Shown: in pieces, positions 14,901 through 28,300 of the stretch | How positions within the stretch are numbered: position 1 is the stretch's first letter | Layout: every line of letters starts with the position of its first letter | Assembly: GCA_963978545.1 (NCBI GenBank) | Contig: OZ021724.1 | Span: forward strand, 96,393,792 to 96,457,791 | Length of the DNA: 64,000 nt | Direction of reading: 5' to 3' | Origin: Linyphia triangularis | Lineage: Eukaryota; Arthropoda; Arachnida; Araneae; Linyphiidae | The notes under the pieces: model-generated | The model's database searches: none | Told to the model about the DNA's origin: nothing | What the model saw: the letters and a program-made list of their open reading frames with translations, nothing else | Made by a program: the position numbers and the translations under genes

Positions 14901-17900
14901 ACGATATTACGTTAGCATTCGATGAAAATGCAGAAGCAACTACACTACTGTCTAACATAAAAGAAACCACAAACAAAAATGATGTAACTGACAGCAATAA
15001 TCCAACTTCCACAGGGACCAGTCACACTCTATTTGAAAATGCATCAGCAATAACCACAGTTGAATACCCTGAATTGCCCTTTTCTGTGTCAAATACATCA
15101 GAAAATCCTCCCTTATTTGAATATACCACAGATGCTACTACATTACTAGGTATGAAAAATACATTCTCAAACACAATCACGAGTTTGGAAATAAACACTG
15201 AACCTACAACACAGGATGCTACATTGCCAATTGAAACAACAAAGACTGATGTTCTCCCAATAGAAACTTCAAAGACTGATGTTCTCCCAATAGAAACTAC
15301 AAATACAACAATAATTCTCGATTCAGAAATTGAATCGACAACTTTTTCGAATGAGGGAGTATTCTTACCCACAAATAAGTCTGTTGAGGTTACAGAAATC
15401 TCTACTGAAACAGTTATATATACTACCAATACGGAAACAGACATATTTACTAATGGAAGTAATTCACAAACTCCATCATCAATAGTCACTTTCACAGAAG
15501 CAATGGGCATCATTAATAAGTCAGAAACTAAATTTTTTACGACAAATACTACTGAATTGTATGAAACTACTTTTGACACTGAAACTAAACCAATTACAGA
15601 TCTAGATAATGGAACAGTTCCAATTACCAATCACACCTTTGATTTGGAATTAAATGAGACAACTTCTACTGAATCCTCATTTATTTCAAATTATACTGAA
15701 GACGTGACAACGATTCAATCTGAAACAACACTCATCGATGGTAATGTTCCTGAAGAAACTTCTACAGTTCCTTACAGTGAAACAACAACACCTATGCCTA
15801 CTTCTTTCGAAACCGAACACTTGTTGACCAGCGATATGAATACCACTGAAGTTAACCTCATAATGTCCAATGCAACTTCAGATAATAGCACAGACTTTCT
15901 TAACACTGAAGAGGAGACAACTTATGCGCCTTACATGACTGAAAACTCCACCAGCATTGGATCAAATGATACTGAAACACATTATAACTGGAAAAAGCAG
16001 GATGAAAATTTAACAAATGAGTTTGGTGTGTTGTCCGATAGTTTTAATGCAACTGATGGCAATTACTCCTATGATGAAGAGTATGGTAATTATACGTCTA
16101 CTGGTTTTGAAGGATTGCTCAATGAAACCACTACTAATGCCAGTGTTGGGATTGTTTGCAGAGATGGTAAGTCTTTAATGTGTTTTATGTTAGTTTTTTA
16201 CTATTTAGTACTTAGTTTTAAACTCTTTCCTCGGTTATTTCATTACCGTCAAACCCCTTTATCACAAAGTCGATAGGGCCTCCAAAATGTTTTGTGTTAA
16301 CTGAATTTCCTGTTAACCATCTAAAAACTTATTAATCAAATTAAGGCTGACTTAAGCTACTAGCTATATGTGTATTTAATATTTCTTTTTTTAGAACATT
16401 TATATTGCAAAGTCTATATATTTGGTATAATAGTTAAACAAGATATACATTAAGAACAACAAAAAAAAGTTAATGTATTTACCAGTAACTTATTATTTAA
16501 AAAGTCTGTTATTTAATAAATAATTTTTTTTTTAAATGTATCTAAATTATTTAATGGCATTGTCCTGTTGCAAGGTTTGATTTAAAATAAAAGTGGTTTA
16601 AAAAGCAAATTTTTTTTGCCCTAAGTGGGATTTCATCATGTGAGATTTTGTGTTAAACAAATATATTAATGTTAAGTTTAAGCTTCATTGAACAGAGCTC
16701 TGCTTTTACTTTGCGTTTAATGGGAGTTTGTGTTAGGTGATTTTATGTTAATATAGTTTAACTACATTTGGTACTTTTTTTAGTTAATAATTTTTTAAAT
16801 TATAAGTTCTAGTTGGAAGTGTCATTCATTTTTAAGTTAAACTAATATAATTAACATTAATATTTTAAATTTAATTCTTTATGATCTCTTTATACTACTT
16901 TTATTAGACAATATAAAATTCAAATGTAGTTAGAACCTTACTTTATAAAGAACTATGGAATACTACGATACTAGTATAAGTTTTGCATTTTAATTATACA
17001 TTTCTCTAAAATATAGATCAATTTATCTGTGAACCATTGAATTTGTGTTTGAATTACACCTTTATGTGTGATGGGATTCAAGATTGTCCTGATGGAGTAG
17101 ACGAATTTAGTTGTAAGTAAACTTTATTTATTTCCCTAATTTTTTTTAACAGAGTTCAATGTATTTTTAGTGTAATGTTCTTTTGATTATTTTGATAACT
17201 GTTTTCTCTGTTGTAGGCCAAGACTCGTGTGGTTCAAACTTCAGATGTTCCAACTTCAGCAATATGTGCATAATGAGCCAAGCTCACTGTGACGGAATTT
17301 GGGATTGCGAAAATGGCACTGATGAAGAAAACTGCTGTGAGTTTTTTAAATGAACTTATTTAGAATATAATGATAAAGAATTAATTCTTTACTTGATTCT
17401 TCTTCGACACGAAGCTAATTGCACAAACAAATTGGCTTAAGGCTGATGTACAGTTTACCCTGGGCCTTAACTTCAAGCCCATTACATAGTTTTTTAATTT
17501 TTTAGTTTGAGTTTTATAAAACGTCGATGCATTAATACCTCTGAACAACATCAGCATATTTCTCTTTTTATACAAGCAGACAAAGAAGGTACATGCCCAC
17601 ATAATGCCTTTCCTTCGCATGCCCAAACATTAAGTAGGGACGGCCACCTGACAACACTTTTGACCAACTGAAAACAATACCCTTGGGCTTAAGGCCCAGG
17701 GTAAAAAACAGCTTTCTTATCAAATTAAAATCTAGCAAATAAAAACAAACTATGGTAATTAAAAACAAAAGTTTGAAAGTAAAGACGTTATACATATAAA
17801 TAGAAACTAACCAGAAATATAAACCTTTCTTTAACTGCACCCTTCTATAAATTCTCTTGGAAGAATATACAAAATTGAATTATCAACTAAACAATGCAAA

Positions 17901-20900
17901 TAATTTAACTTTCTAATAATTCTTTTATTGTATACATAGGTGATATATTGCGACTTTAATGTCAAATAACACTATGTACATGGATACAGTTTTGTAGAGG
18001 AAGTTCGCTAAGTATTGGAAAAATAAAGTCCTACTTAATGTCAGATAGTTGTAACTCAGTTTCTAGTTTTGTTACATTTTTAATTAACTAGAAAGTAAGT
18101 TGCAACTAACTGATATTAAATGGGACCTTTTTTGTTTTCAGAACATTATAAAAAACAACTGTGTCTATGTAGATTGTATTGTTTAGCATTAAATGATAAT
18201 ATTTTTACAATATATTATATAGGTGTTTCTATACTACTTTTATAATATATTTCTTATATTACTGATATAATATTATAATGAAAATTTTACGGTTTTAGTG
18301 TGACAGTTTATTTTCTAAATGGCAGTGATTTGAATAAGTGTTCCAACGAGTTTCACAGTTTTAATTCTCATAATCCATATGTAAATGGGAATTTTGAAAA
18401 CTTGTGTGTCGTGCAGAAAATAGTTGACCTAAAAGACACTAATTGAATACTAAGATGTCACTTTTCCATTCATTGCAGCACCAAGTGAATGTGCCAAACA
18501 TGAAGTCATGTGTCTTGACAAAAGCAAGTGTATCAGGCCCAGTGACATTTGTGACTCGAAGTATGACTGCAAAGACAGGAGTGATGAAGTTGGATGTGGT
18601 ATGAAAAACATTTTCTTACTATTTACTCAATACTAATAAAATATTTACAAAGTGTCCACAGAACCTGGCAATCGGGAAAATGTCAGAGAGCTTTCAGCTT
18701 CTGGAAATGTCCTGGAATATTTTTAAATTTCATTAAAATCAGGGAAAAAATGTATTGTCTTGAATGTATGTTTCTTCGCTCATCCGTATTTTGGCGCCAT
18801 TTACCTGAAGAACTGTGTTGGGAATCATTATAAGTTTAATGTTAAGGAATAATTCAATTTATTTATTACCAATTTGATCAGGGTGTCTACACATCTGGAA
18901 AAGTTGGGAAAATTTGAAAAAAATTTGTGTAAAATCAAGGAATTTAAAAAAAAAAATCTATCTTTGAAATCAGGGAACTTATTTCCTTAATTTTGTGGCC
19001 GCCTGTATCTAAGGTATATAATATTGATATTGCATTACAACACATTGTATTGTAAAGAACAATCATTTTATGTAAACTGTTTAACGCAAAATATTTCAAA
19101 TTTAGTATGATTACGGTGTTTAAATTAAACATAGAACAAGTGTGTATACTAAATGTTTACTAAAGTAATCTATTGATATATATTTCCATCTGAAAACTCA
19201 AAGCTAGCCAGATAAGCAATCTGTATAATTTTGTACTAATTGATATACAGAAAAAGAGAAGTATTTATTTTTATGTTAGTTTATAAGTACCATATTATAT
19301 GTAATCTTAACAAATGTATTTCATTTTCAGTGGAAAGAACTACATGCGAGTCAGCAGGCAAATTCTTTTGTAACGATGGTTTGTGTATACCATGGTCATT
19401 AAAATGTGATGGAGAATTCGATTGCAAAGACAAAGAAGATGAGGGAAATTGCAGTAAGTCTTAAGTATTATTCAGGATTGATTCGAGCAAAATATGAAAA
19501 AGAATTGTGAATTTCAGAAACCACACATGCCCTTTTTAAGGCCAATGGGCAAAGTGCTTTTTCTGAAATTCATTATTCATAAATGTCTTAAGTTTCATTA
19601 ATGACAATTCAGAAGAAAATATTATTTGCTAGCTATTATTCAATATTTATATTATTTACTGTAAAAGATAAAAGTTTTGAACTTGACATAAATAAAATGA
19701 ACTCTTAAAATTAGGAAAATTTGGTTTTAAAAATTTACTCAAAAAAACATTTGCTCTGACAAACCTCCTGTAATTTATTTCAATATAATCTTTCCATACT
19801 AGAAGTATTTGGCAGTCGGGTATTTTTGTGAATGTCAATTATGCTGTAAATAATATTTATAACATAACTAATATTGATTATAATAATATTGATGACTCTA
19901 TTGCATCAATATTATAATAGTAATACACATTGGCAGTGGAATGGACTTTGGAGGAGGGCAGTGCCCTTTTCCAAATAGTAAAAGATTGTTAAATTTTGTA
20001 TAATAGTCTATTAATAATAAATGTGTGAATCAAACACTGATAATAAGCATTGAGAAAATAACTTACTCACTCTTTATACTTATAAAAAATGGGTTCCACA
20101 TTATTAACTTTCTAAGATTTTCTACATTCAATTTGATTATGCCCTGAAATGAGTTATGGCATGTTATTTCTGCTGTGTTGACTCCCCAAAAAATGAAAGA
20201 TAATCTGCTTTTGATTTTTTATTTTATAAATTGTTTTTAAGAACAATTTGTTCCAATGAGTTTCTATAAAATGTATATCCTTCGAAAAATTAGTATATTA
20301 ACCTTGTTGAACCTACTCAAAAGAAACGTCCATAGATATTTAATCCAAACTGCGACTCAAATATACATACCATCCATATTAATGTACACATAACATTAAC
20401 ATAGAAGTTTTTTTTTTTTAAATGAATGCTTACTTGAAATTATGTCTACCTTACCTATAGCTTGTGAATCTTAAGAGGTGACTTTCAGGAAAGGAGACCA
20501 ATTGAGATAAGGACCATCAGTAACTTAATGACTTATTATAACCTTACCCCCATAAATTTTATCGCTGCCCCTCCCACCACCCGCCCTTTTTTTTTTAATT
20601 AAAAAAGTTTGTAATTAGAGGCAGACTCAGTGCTCCCTTTCCCCCTATTAGCTGTAATTTTTTTTATTCATCATCAAAAATCATTCTACATTTTTTTTTT
20701 TTTTTTTTTTTTTTTTTATAGAATGCAGAAAACCCTAGAAGAATATCTTGATTTCTTTAAATTTAAATAGAAGAGTCCTGAAAAATAGCTCTAAAAGGCT
20801 GAAATATATACTGCTAGCCAAATCCTCAAAACTTACCCACTTCCTAATCAATATCTTTTGTAAGCAGCAGCATTGTGCATCAACTTACATTGTTAAGCCA

Positions 20901-23900
20901 ATTTGACATCAGTTAATTGAAAGATACTATTTTTTTTATTCTCCCTGATTAATTCAGTCTGGAAGACTACAATATTCTTAAACTACTAGTATTCTTCTTA
21001 TTCAATAAAAATATGATTTTTAGCGTTATACTAAAATCTGAAATCACTTCATCGACTACAAGCAATAGGCTCCATCTCTGTCCAAGATAACAATTTAAAT
21101 ATCCGTATCGTTTAGACAGATGTTAACCTTGACATTTTTATCTGTCCACATAGCTTGCTTGAATGATGAGTTTCAGTGCAATGATGGAAAGTGTCTGAAG
21201 AGCTCAAGCAGATGCGATGGTCACAAGGACTGCCATGATGCTGACGATGAGATGGGTTGCGTCAATGTAGACTCTCAGCATATAGTGACAACTTATGAAC
21301 CTTATTCGGGAACATGGGCACTGTTGTGTGCTGAGGACTTTAATTTGGATGATGGACATTATTTGTGCCAAGAGCTTGGATTTGGGTAAGTTGATACCTT
21401 AAAGGTACTATATTTCTTCCGCCATAGACCTAATACAATATTTTCCTGATTATACTACCTGCTAATACATTTACTGAAAATGTATGGCATTTGGTATCAT
21501 ATTTAACAACAATACACAAGAGACACATGATATAACAAAAATGGTTCTGAGCTACAATGCCGACCAAATTCGTGCTGAAATCAACTCTTTTCGTCGAAAT
21601 TTTATCATTAAAAACCATTCATAAATTAAAAACTATTTAGAATGTCTATTTAGTTAATTAGTGGATTGAAACTTGATTATTTACCATTTGATTGCATTAT
21701 AGTCGCAGATTCCCATCGACGCCTATACTTTACAAGCCAGCTTTTTGCCCACCCAGAATGTCCCAGAACCGATTTCGACCCTCCTAAGCTGCTTTTGTTA
21801 GTAAACATCTCCCTCTTCTATTATAGAAGCTGAGTTATAAAATTTAATTTGATAATGAAATGAAGCATTTCTTCCCTTAACATACCAGAGAGAAAAAGAG
21901 AATGAGCTATGTGATGTTTTTCTCTATTTCAGTTGTGGTAATTGTTAAACTTGTCTGAAACTCTTATCGTTGTTTTAAGCATGAGCCGTAACAAGGAGCC
22001 GTAAGGATAAATTCACAGGAAAAAGAAGCTTAATAGGAGTTTTAAACTGTTAGTTTGGCCACAAACTCAATGTGTTACTTTGATTAATATTTAAATATGA
22101 AATCTTTATCTTGAATCAAACCTTTAGCTGCTGCCTTCCACCCTCCTGCAAATAATGTTGCCAGAGCACATGATTTTGTTTTGGAAATTAAAAAGTTGAA
22201 TTGCCATTAAATTAGTGTTAAAATTGAATGAACTTTTTTTTTATGGCCGATAATATTTTTTAAACTTAAACGTTAAAAAATGTATTAACATTATTTAAGT
22301 AAAAATTATTAGATTTTTTTTTTTTTTTTAAAGTTTTTATACGTGTGCTTATGAATTTTTTTTCAAAGTGTAATACAAAACACCCAGAAATTTTCTTCTT
22401 CAAAATCTGTATTTGACCTTTTATTACTCTTTTTATATCTGATAAAAATTAATATGCTTTGAAATAATTCTTGTGCATATATTGTAGACAAAAAGCAATG
22501 TAGCTTTAGGTCTCTGCCAACCTAAGGCAAGGACATGCCAACTCTCCTCAAAACATTTTTTACTCACAAAGCAAATACTCTCAGATTTAATTCTCATTGC
22601 TTAATTTTGGATCATTTGTATTGTGTTGATAATTTAAATTATTTACACGATTTTTCTAATTTTAATTGAAAGGGAATGCAGCAAATGTTATCTCTTAAAA
22701 TGATTTCATAAATTATAACTTTTTCACTTGCAATATTAATTTGAACATAATTCATATCCTCAAAGTGCAATTCAAATGTTAGTGAAATGGTATTAGTGCA
22801 AATATTTGTAAAAAAAAATTAACTACCTAATTAAATTCTTGTCTCCTACTTTAAATGAGTAGCAGAATAACTACTTATCATTAATTAAATTTACTTTCCA
22901 GGCATGCCTTAAAGACGGAGAAACTTCATGTTTCTTTCAATGGCACGTGGATGGCCATGCGAAGAGAAAATCTCACAGATGCTTCTTTATGGACAGAAAG
23001 AGTCTCATTTGTTGAAAGTTGCACTAGTAGCTCAGCAGCTGTTGTGGAATGTCAAAAGTTTGGTAAGTCATATTTAACTAACTAGTTAAGCCAAAAAAAT
23101 AAATAGAGGCTTGTTTCCTGTGACATGGGTAGAAATATCAGGGTAGGTAAATAAGAAAAAGTTTTTTTTTTGCTAAATATTTTTAGCAAATGCTCAAAAA
23201 TAAATATTATCAGAATATTAATGTGCAAGATTTAAAATTGATCCATGATGTAAAATAATATATATATATATATATATATATATCAGGGCTGCCACTGGCG
23301 ACTAAAAAGGCTACTAAAGCAACTATTTTAGTGACCAGGCGACTATGGCTACTATTTTAGTGAAGAAAAGGTCCAAAGCGACTATTTTAAGCAAAACCTT
23401 CAACTATTTTTGGGCTAAGGCTACTATTTTTGTAAAAAAAAAGTTGATACTGCCTGATCGTAGGCAGAAAAAAATCGGCACTAAGGTACTAACGCAGTTT
23501 TGTAAAATTAGCGATATTTTTATGAAGGGGGGGGGGGTGGAGTGAACTGTACCGAAATAGGTGTTAATTTTAGTTCATGTTCGGGGATCGAGTGGTAACC
23601 TCGTTAGTCCGACGACAATATCTCCCTGGTAATCACATGCTCAATTATTATTTTCGCCTAACTGTTAGGTTCCAATGTTTTGTCTTTCGCATTGTAGGGT
23701 GCAACAACATACACTATTATACTCTCAAATATCAAATTATTTTGCCTTCATTTACTTTACTTGAGAAGAATGAATTAGTGACCTTGAACACCGAAGGAAA
23801 ATGCCATCAGTACGGACAGTTTACTTAACCTGTTATTTTTTAATTGAAATCTTATATCTGCTTAACAATACCAATTGAAATGTACATTTAGCAATCGAGG

Positions 23901-25282
23901 GTTGCCACGTAACAAATGGAGCATTACTTTTGCGCAACTTAAATGGCTTGATTATGTCATCGTAAATCATCTTTCTTCTCTTGTTAAAAAAGTCGCCTAA
24001 CTTTGTCAAGGTCATTGTATTAATGTTTAAGTACAAAAAATACTTGCTATTTTCCTAAATCATTCAAAGTAGCTAAGTGTGTGACATTTTGGGACTACAC
24101 ATCACTAAATGTAAGCAATGCTCCGAAGTGAAAGTTACTTATTGTGTGTGAAAGGGAAACAAGACATGTGAAAAGCAAGCTTTTGTTTCTTGATATACAG
24201 ATAAGTCCAAACTAAAAATCACACATGATACAGTCTGTGGATGTGCTGATCTCAGTTTTTTTGGTCAAAGTTTCCTGAGATCGATGCAAATCCGCATTAA
24301 AATTTCAAGGGGGTGCATGTGTGTACTTGCTTACAAGTCTGTTCGCCACAGACCCTTGCCTGCATTCAGAATTCCAAAATCTCCGGTGGAATGACTACTT
24401 TTATCGCTGCTTCCTCTGTTTGTCTCTATCATCAATAGTTAGTATGTGATTGTTAATTTCGTTGAGTATTACGCCGATGTAATTGCCGCTAGCTATTGCC
24501 GGTGTTTGGGCTTGTATGCTGGGCGATTAGCGAGATTTATGTTTTTGTGACGGTTAATTTCGGCTCATATTGTGCTGATGTCATTGCGAGATTTACTCCA
24601 TTATGATGGACACTATCGCTAATATTTACATTCTTGTGATGATAATTTTCACCAAGTATTACATTGATGTAGTTGACTCTATTGCTGAGATTTGAGTCGG
24701 TATGAAAGGCACCATCACCTATATTTACATTGGAGTGATAGTCATTTTTACCCAAGATTAAGCTGATTTGGCGGTTTAATAGCTGTATTTTCGATATTTG
24801 CGCTGCCGTTTTGGCGCTGATGTTATCACTGATTTGCATTCTTGTAATGGGTGTTTTCGCCAAGGCTTCCGTTGGTGTTATAAGACATTATGTCCATGAT
24901 TTGTGTTGGTGTGAGGATTGATTTCACTGTGTAGTTCACTCGATGCAGAATGACTAAAATTTCAATATTATAGCTAAATTTATAATTACTAATAACTTAA
25001 ATTTTGAAACAATTTATTTAATTGCTTTGAATGTAGCTTTAAAAAACTAGAAAATTGGGTTTAATTAAATTCGCCCATCATTTTCGATATAGTATAATTT
25101 TTTAAATATTTTGAAAGAAGAAATCGTTGTTAAGTTATGAAAAGCGAGGCTACTATTTTTGATATCTGAGACTACTATATTGGCTACTATTTTCAACGTC
25201 TAAGACTACTATTTTGGCTACTATTTTTAACATTTGAGGCTACTAAAGCAACTATTTTCAAGGCCTATAGTCAGTGGCAGCC

Positions 25283-25332
<50 letters not shown>

Positions 25333-28300
25333 CAAGCAACACACTCATGTTGTTTCTATGTGGTTTTTTGGTGGATACGTTGAAAGTGAGAAAGGCACAT
25401 TGTAACCACATTGTATCAATGTGCAATTCCAATGCATTTTTAAGGAAGCTGATATTTTATAACAGATATTAGAAGAAATCAATTTATTTCGTATAATTTT
25501 TAGGGGTTTTAATTATGTAGTACGAATAAAGTCAGAATTTCGTTTTCTTTACTTTTCTAATGTGATATCACAATGTTGTTTCAATGTGATATTTCAACCA
25601 GACATGAAACAAGTGTCTTCTTTGGTTTTTGGAAAGCCCCAATCCTGTCCAAGAATCATATTAATTGAAAACTTTGGTAAAAGCAATTTATAAAAGCAAA
25701 AAGTAAAAATCCGTTTACTCAATGTGGTTTTTTAATATGGCTTCAATGTGATAATTCAACATTACACCACTGATCCACGATTTGTATCATCCTACGCATG
25801 CGCAATACGCTTTTACCTTCAGTGATGACGTAGTTGGCATCACTTTTGAAGTTGATTTGAAACTTGACGATGTCTGTTGACGATTGGATTTATGCCTTTT
25901 CTGGTAAGTTTTCTTCATTACATTATTAAATTATACTCTATTATTTGCCGGTTTTCTAAATTAGATGTATTTCTATTTATAAATGAAATTAGATAATGAT
26001 GTTCTTATCAGTGAGGTTTGTTGATTTTTGGGACACACGTGTGACATAAATAAAAAAACCTATTGTATATTTCACGTATTTTTATGAACTATAAAACTGA
26101 ATGGGCTATCTTGTAGAAGTATGTTTTTCTAAAACGATTGATCACTGAGAATTAAACATGCTGTATAAATATTATTTCTATACTTGTTGAAAGAATTTTT
26201 GCGGTAATTAAATGAACTAATTCAGTTAAAAAAAACCTCCACCGTAATATTATAAATTGTCAACAGGGCCGGGAATTTATTTCAGGTGGAATACAGATGT
26301 AGTATAGAATATTTCTTAATGTTATATAATATAATTGAAAGTTATGTGATTTTCCACACCCGTAGTCTCTTTAACATGTTTAATTCGATCACACATCTGG
26401 AAAAGTTCAGGAAATTTGAAGAAAACTTGCTGTGAAATCAGAGAATTTTTAAAAATCTATCAGGGTATTATCAGAAAACTTTATTTCCTGAATTTTGTGG
26501 CCACTCTGTGTAATGTGTTGTTTTAATTAATGTAAAATTAAGTGTTTATTTAAAAACATAGCTGCAAAATGAACTGATGTTTTGTGTGCAAAAAATGAAT
26601 TTCTTTCGTTAATTTTCTTTTTCAAGCAGTGATGGATAACAAATTGAGAATTTCTCCCTATCCCACTTGGTAATCAAATCGATATTTCAAAGTAAGGTTT
26701 AAAAAAGACGTCATCAGTGTAAATATATACATGTGCATAAGGATGATACATTTTATAATAGTTATCATATTTTCAGTTTACTGCCACCATGTACAACACT
26801 GTGGAATGCGGAACAGGTATAGTGCCTGGAATCTGATCGCTGGCTCCTAACAACTGAAACCTATCCTTTTCAGGTACTGTGGTAAATTGAAAAGATCTAG
26901 TACAGTATAGGATATTTCGCTATTTAAAAATTTACAAAAAGAACTTTCTAAAAAACTAAAATTAGAAAGTGGAATTCTGTTCTTTTGCAAAAAATATATA
27001 TATATATTTTTTTAAATCTCCCTTTTATGTTATACAGTCGAACAGGGTTGGCATGGTTTAAACCAAATAGTTTTTCCTCTTTTTAAAGATTAATTTAAAA
27101 TTGCACTTTTTTTGTGTGTTTATTTATTATTATATTTTTTAAATTATTTGTTGTAAATAACTTTTTTAAATAAATCTTATAGTGAAAGTCTGTAGAACTT
27201 TTTTTTTTATAAGTATCAAAAATAACTTTTTATATTAATCTAAGTGTTTTATTACTGTTTTATAATAATATTCAAAATTATTAATTAAAATTAAATTATA
27301 TGCTGCATTTTAAACTTGTTTGTGAAATAGAGATTTTGTGCTTAAATAACTTATTTCTAAACCTTAAAAATATAATTATGTATAACTTATCACCATTACT
27401 GATGAATCTAAGAGCAACATTCCATGTAGAAGTAGTAAACAATTACTATTGTATTATATAGTTTCCGTTGGATTTAAAAAAACATATCTCTAAATATAAT
27501 AAAATTTAATGATTTAATTGTTCACATAAGTAGCAATTGTTTATTTACTTAGTGTAAATTATTTTCAGAAGAAATATTATTTGTTATTTAAACATTTATT
27601 ATTCTAGTTAATGTAAAATTTTATTTATAAATATGTATACATTTAAATTAGAAAAGGATTTAAAAAAAAAAAAACTTTTAAACAAAAAAAAACCCCATTT
27701 TTTTTTGGGAGGGTGGGGTCCAACTCTGCGGCTAAACTTCATTAACACGAAGTCGATGGGGCCGCTGAAATTGTTTGTGCTAACTGAATAAATTAACGCT
27801 AAGTTTTAAGTACGGAGAACTGCTTTTACTTTGCGTTAAACTGGAGTTCAGGTTAACGGATTTCGCATTAACAGGGTTTGACTGTAATTAGATTTGGGAA
27901 TACTTTTTAGAATAAATTTACTTATTGTATTAGAATTGAACATTCTTCTTTTTTTTTTTTCAGTGTTCAGTGGACTTGCTTATACAGCTGTTGTACTTAA
28001 ACAGTGTGGCTACAGAACCTGGAAATCAAGAAACTTTTCGATTGTGGAAAAAATCAGGGAATTTTTTTAATATTCAGGAAAATTTACTGTTACTGTTTAG
28101 GGTATGTTTTTCCATTATCCCTATTTTGGTACCATTTTCCTGATGATTTGCTGTGATAATCATTAGAAGTTTTAATGTTATGGAATAATTTTAACTTTTA
28201 ACTACCACCAAACCTAATTTTAAAAAATTGGCATATTATCTCTTTAGCATACATGTTCTATTTGATAAATGTGTCAACATATCTGGAAAAATTGGGGGAA

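Noticed and set aside
15022..15630. 202-codon ORF on the - strand inside the first mucin-like exon
   Set aside because: It is the complement of a Thr/Ser/Glu-rich coding exon with few stop-forming codons; the Val/Ser-rich product looks like a composition shadow. Other reverse ORFs in both mucin exons were rejected for the same reason.
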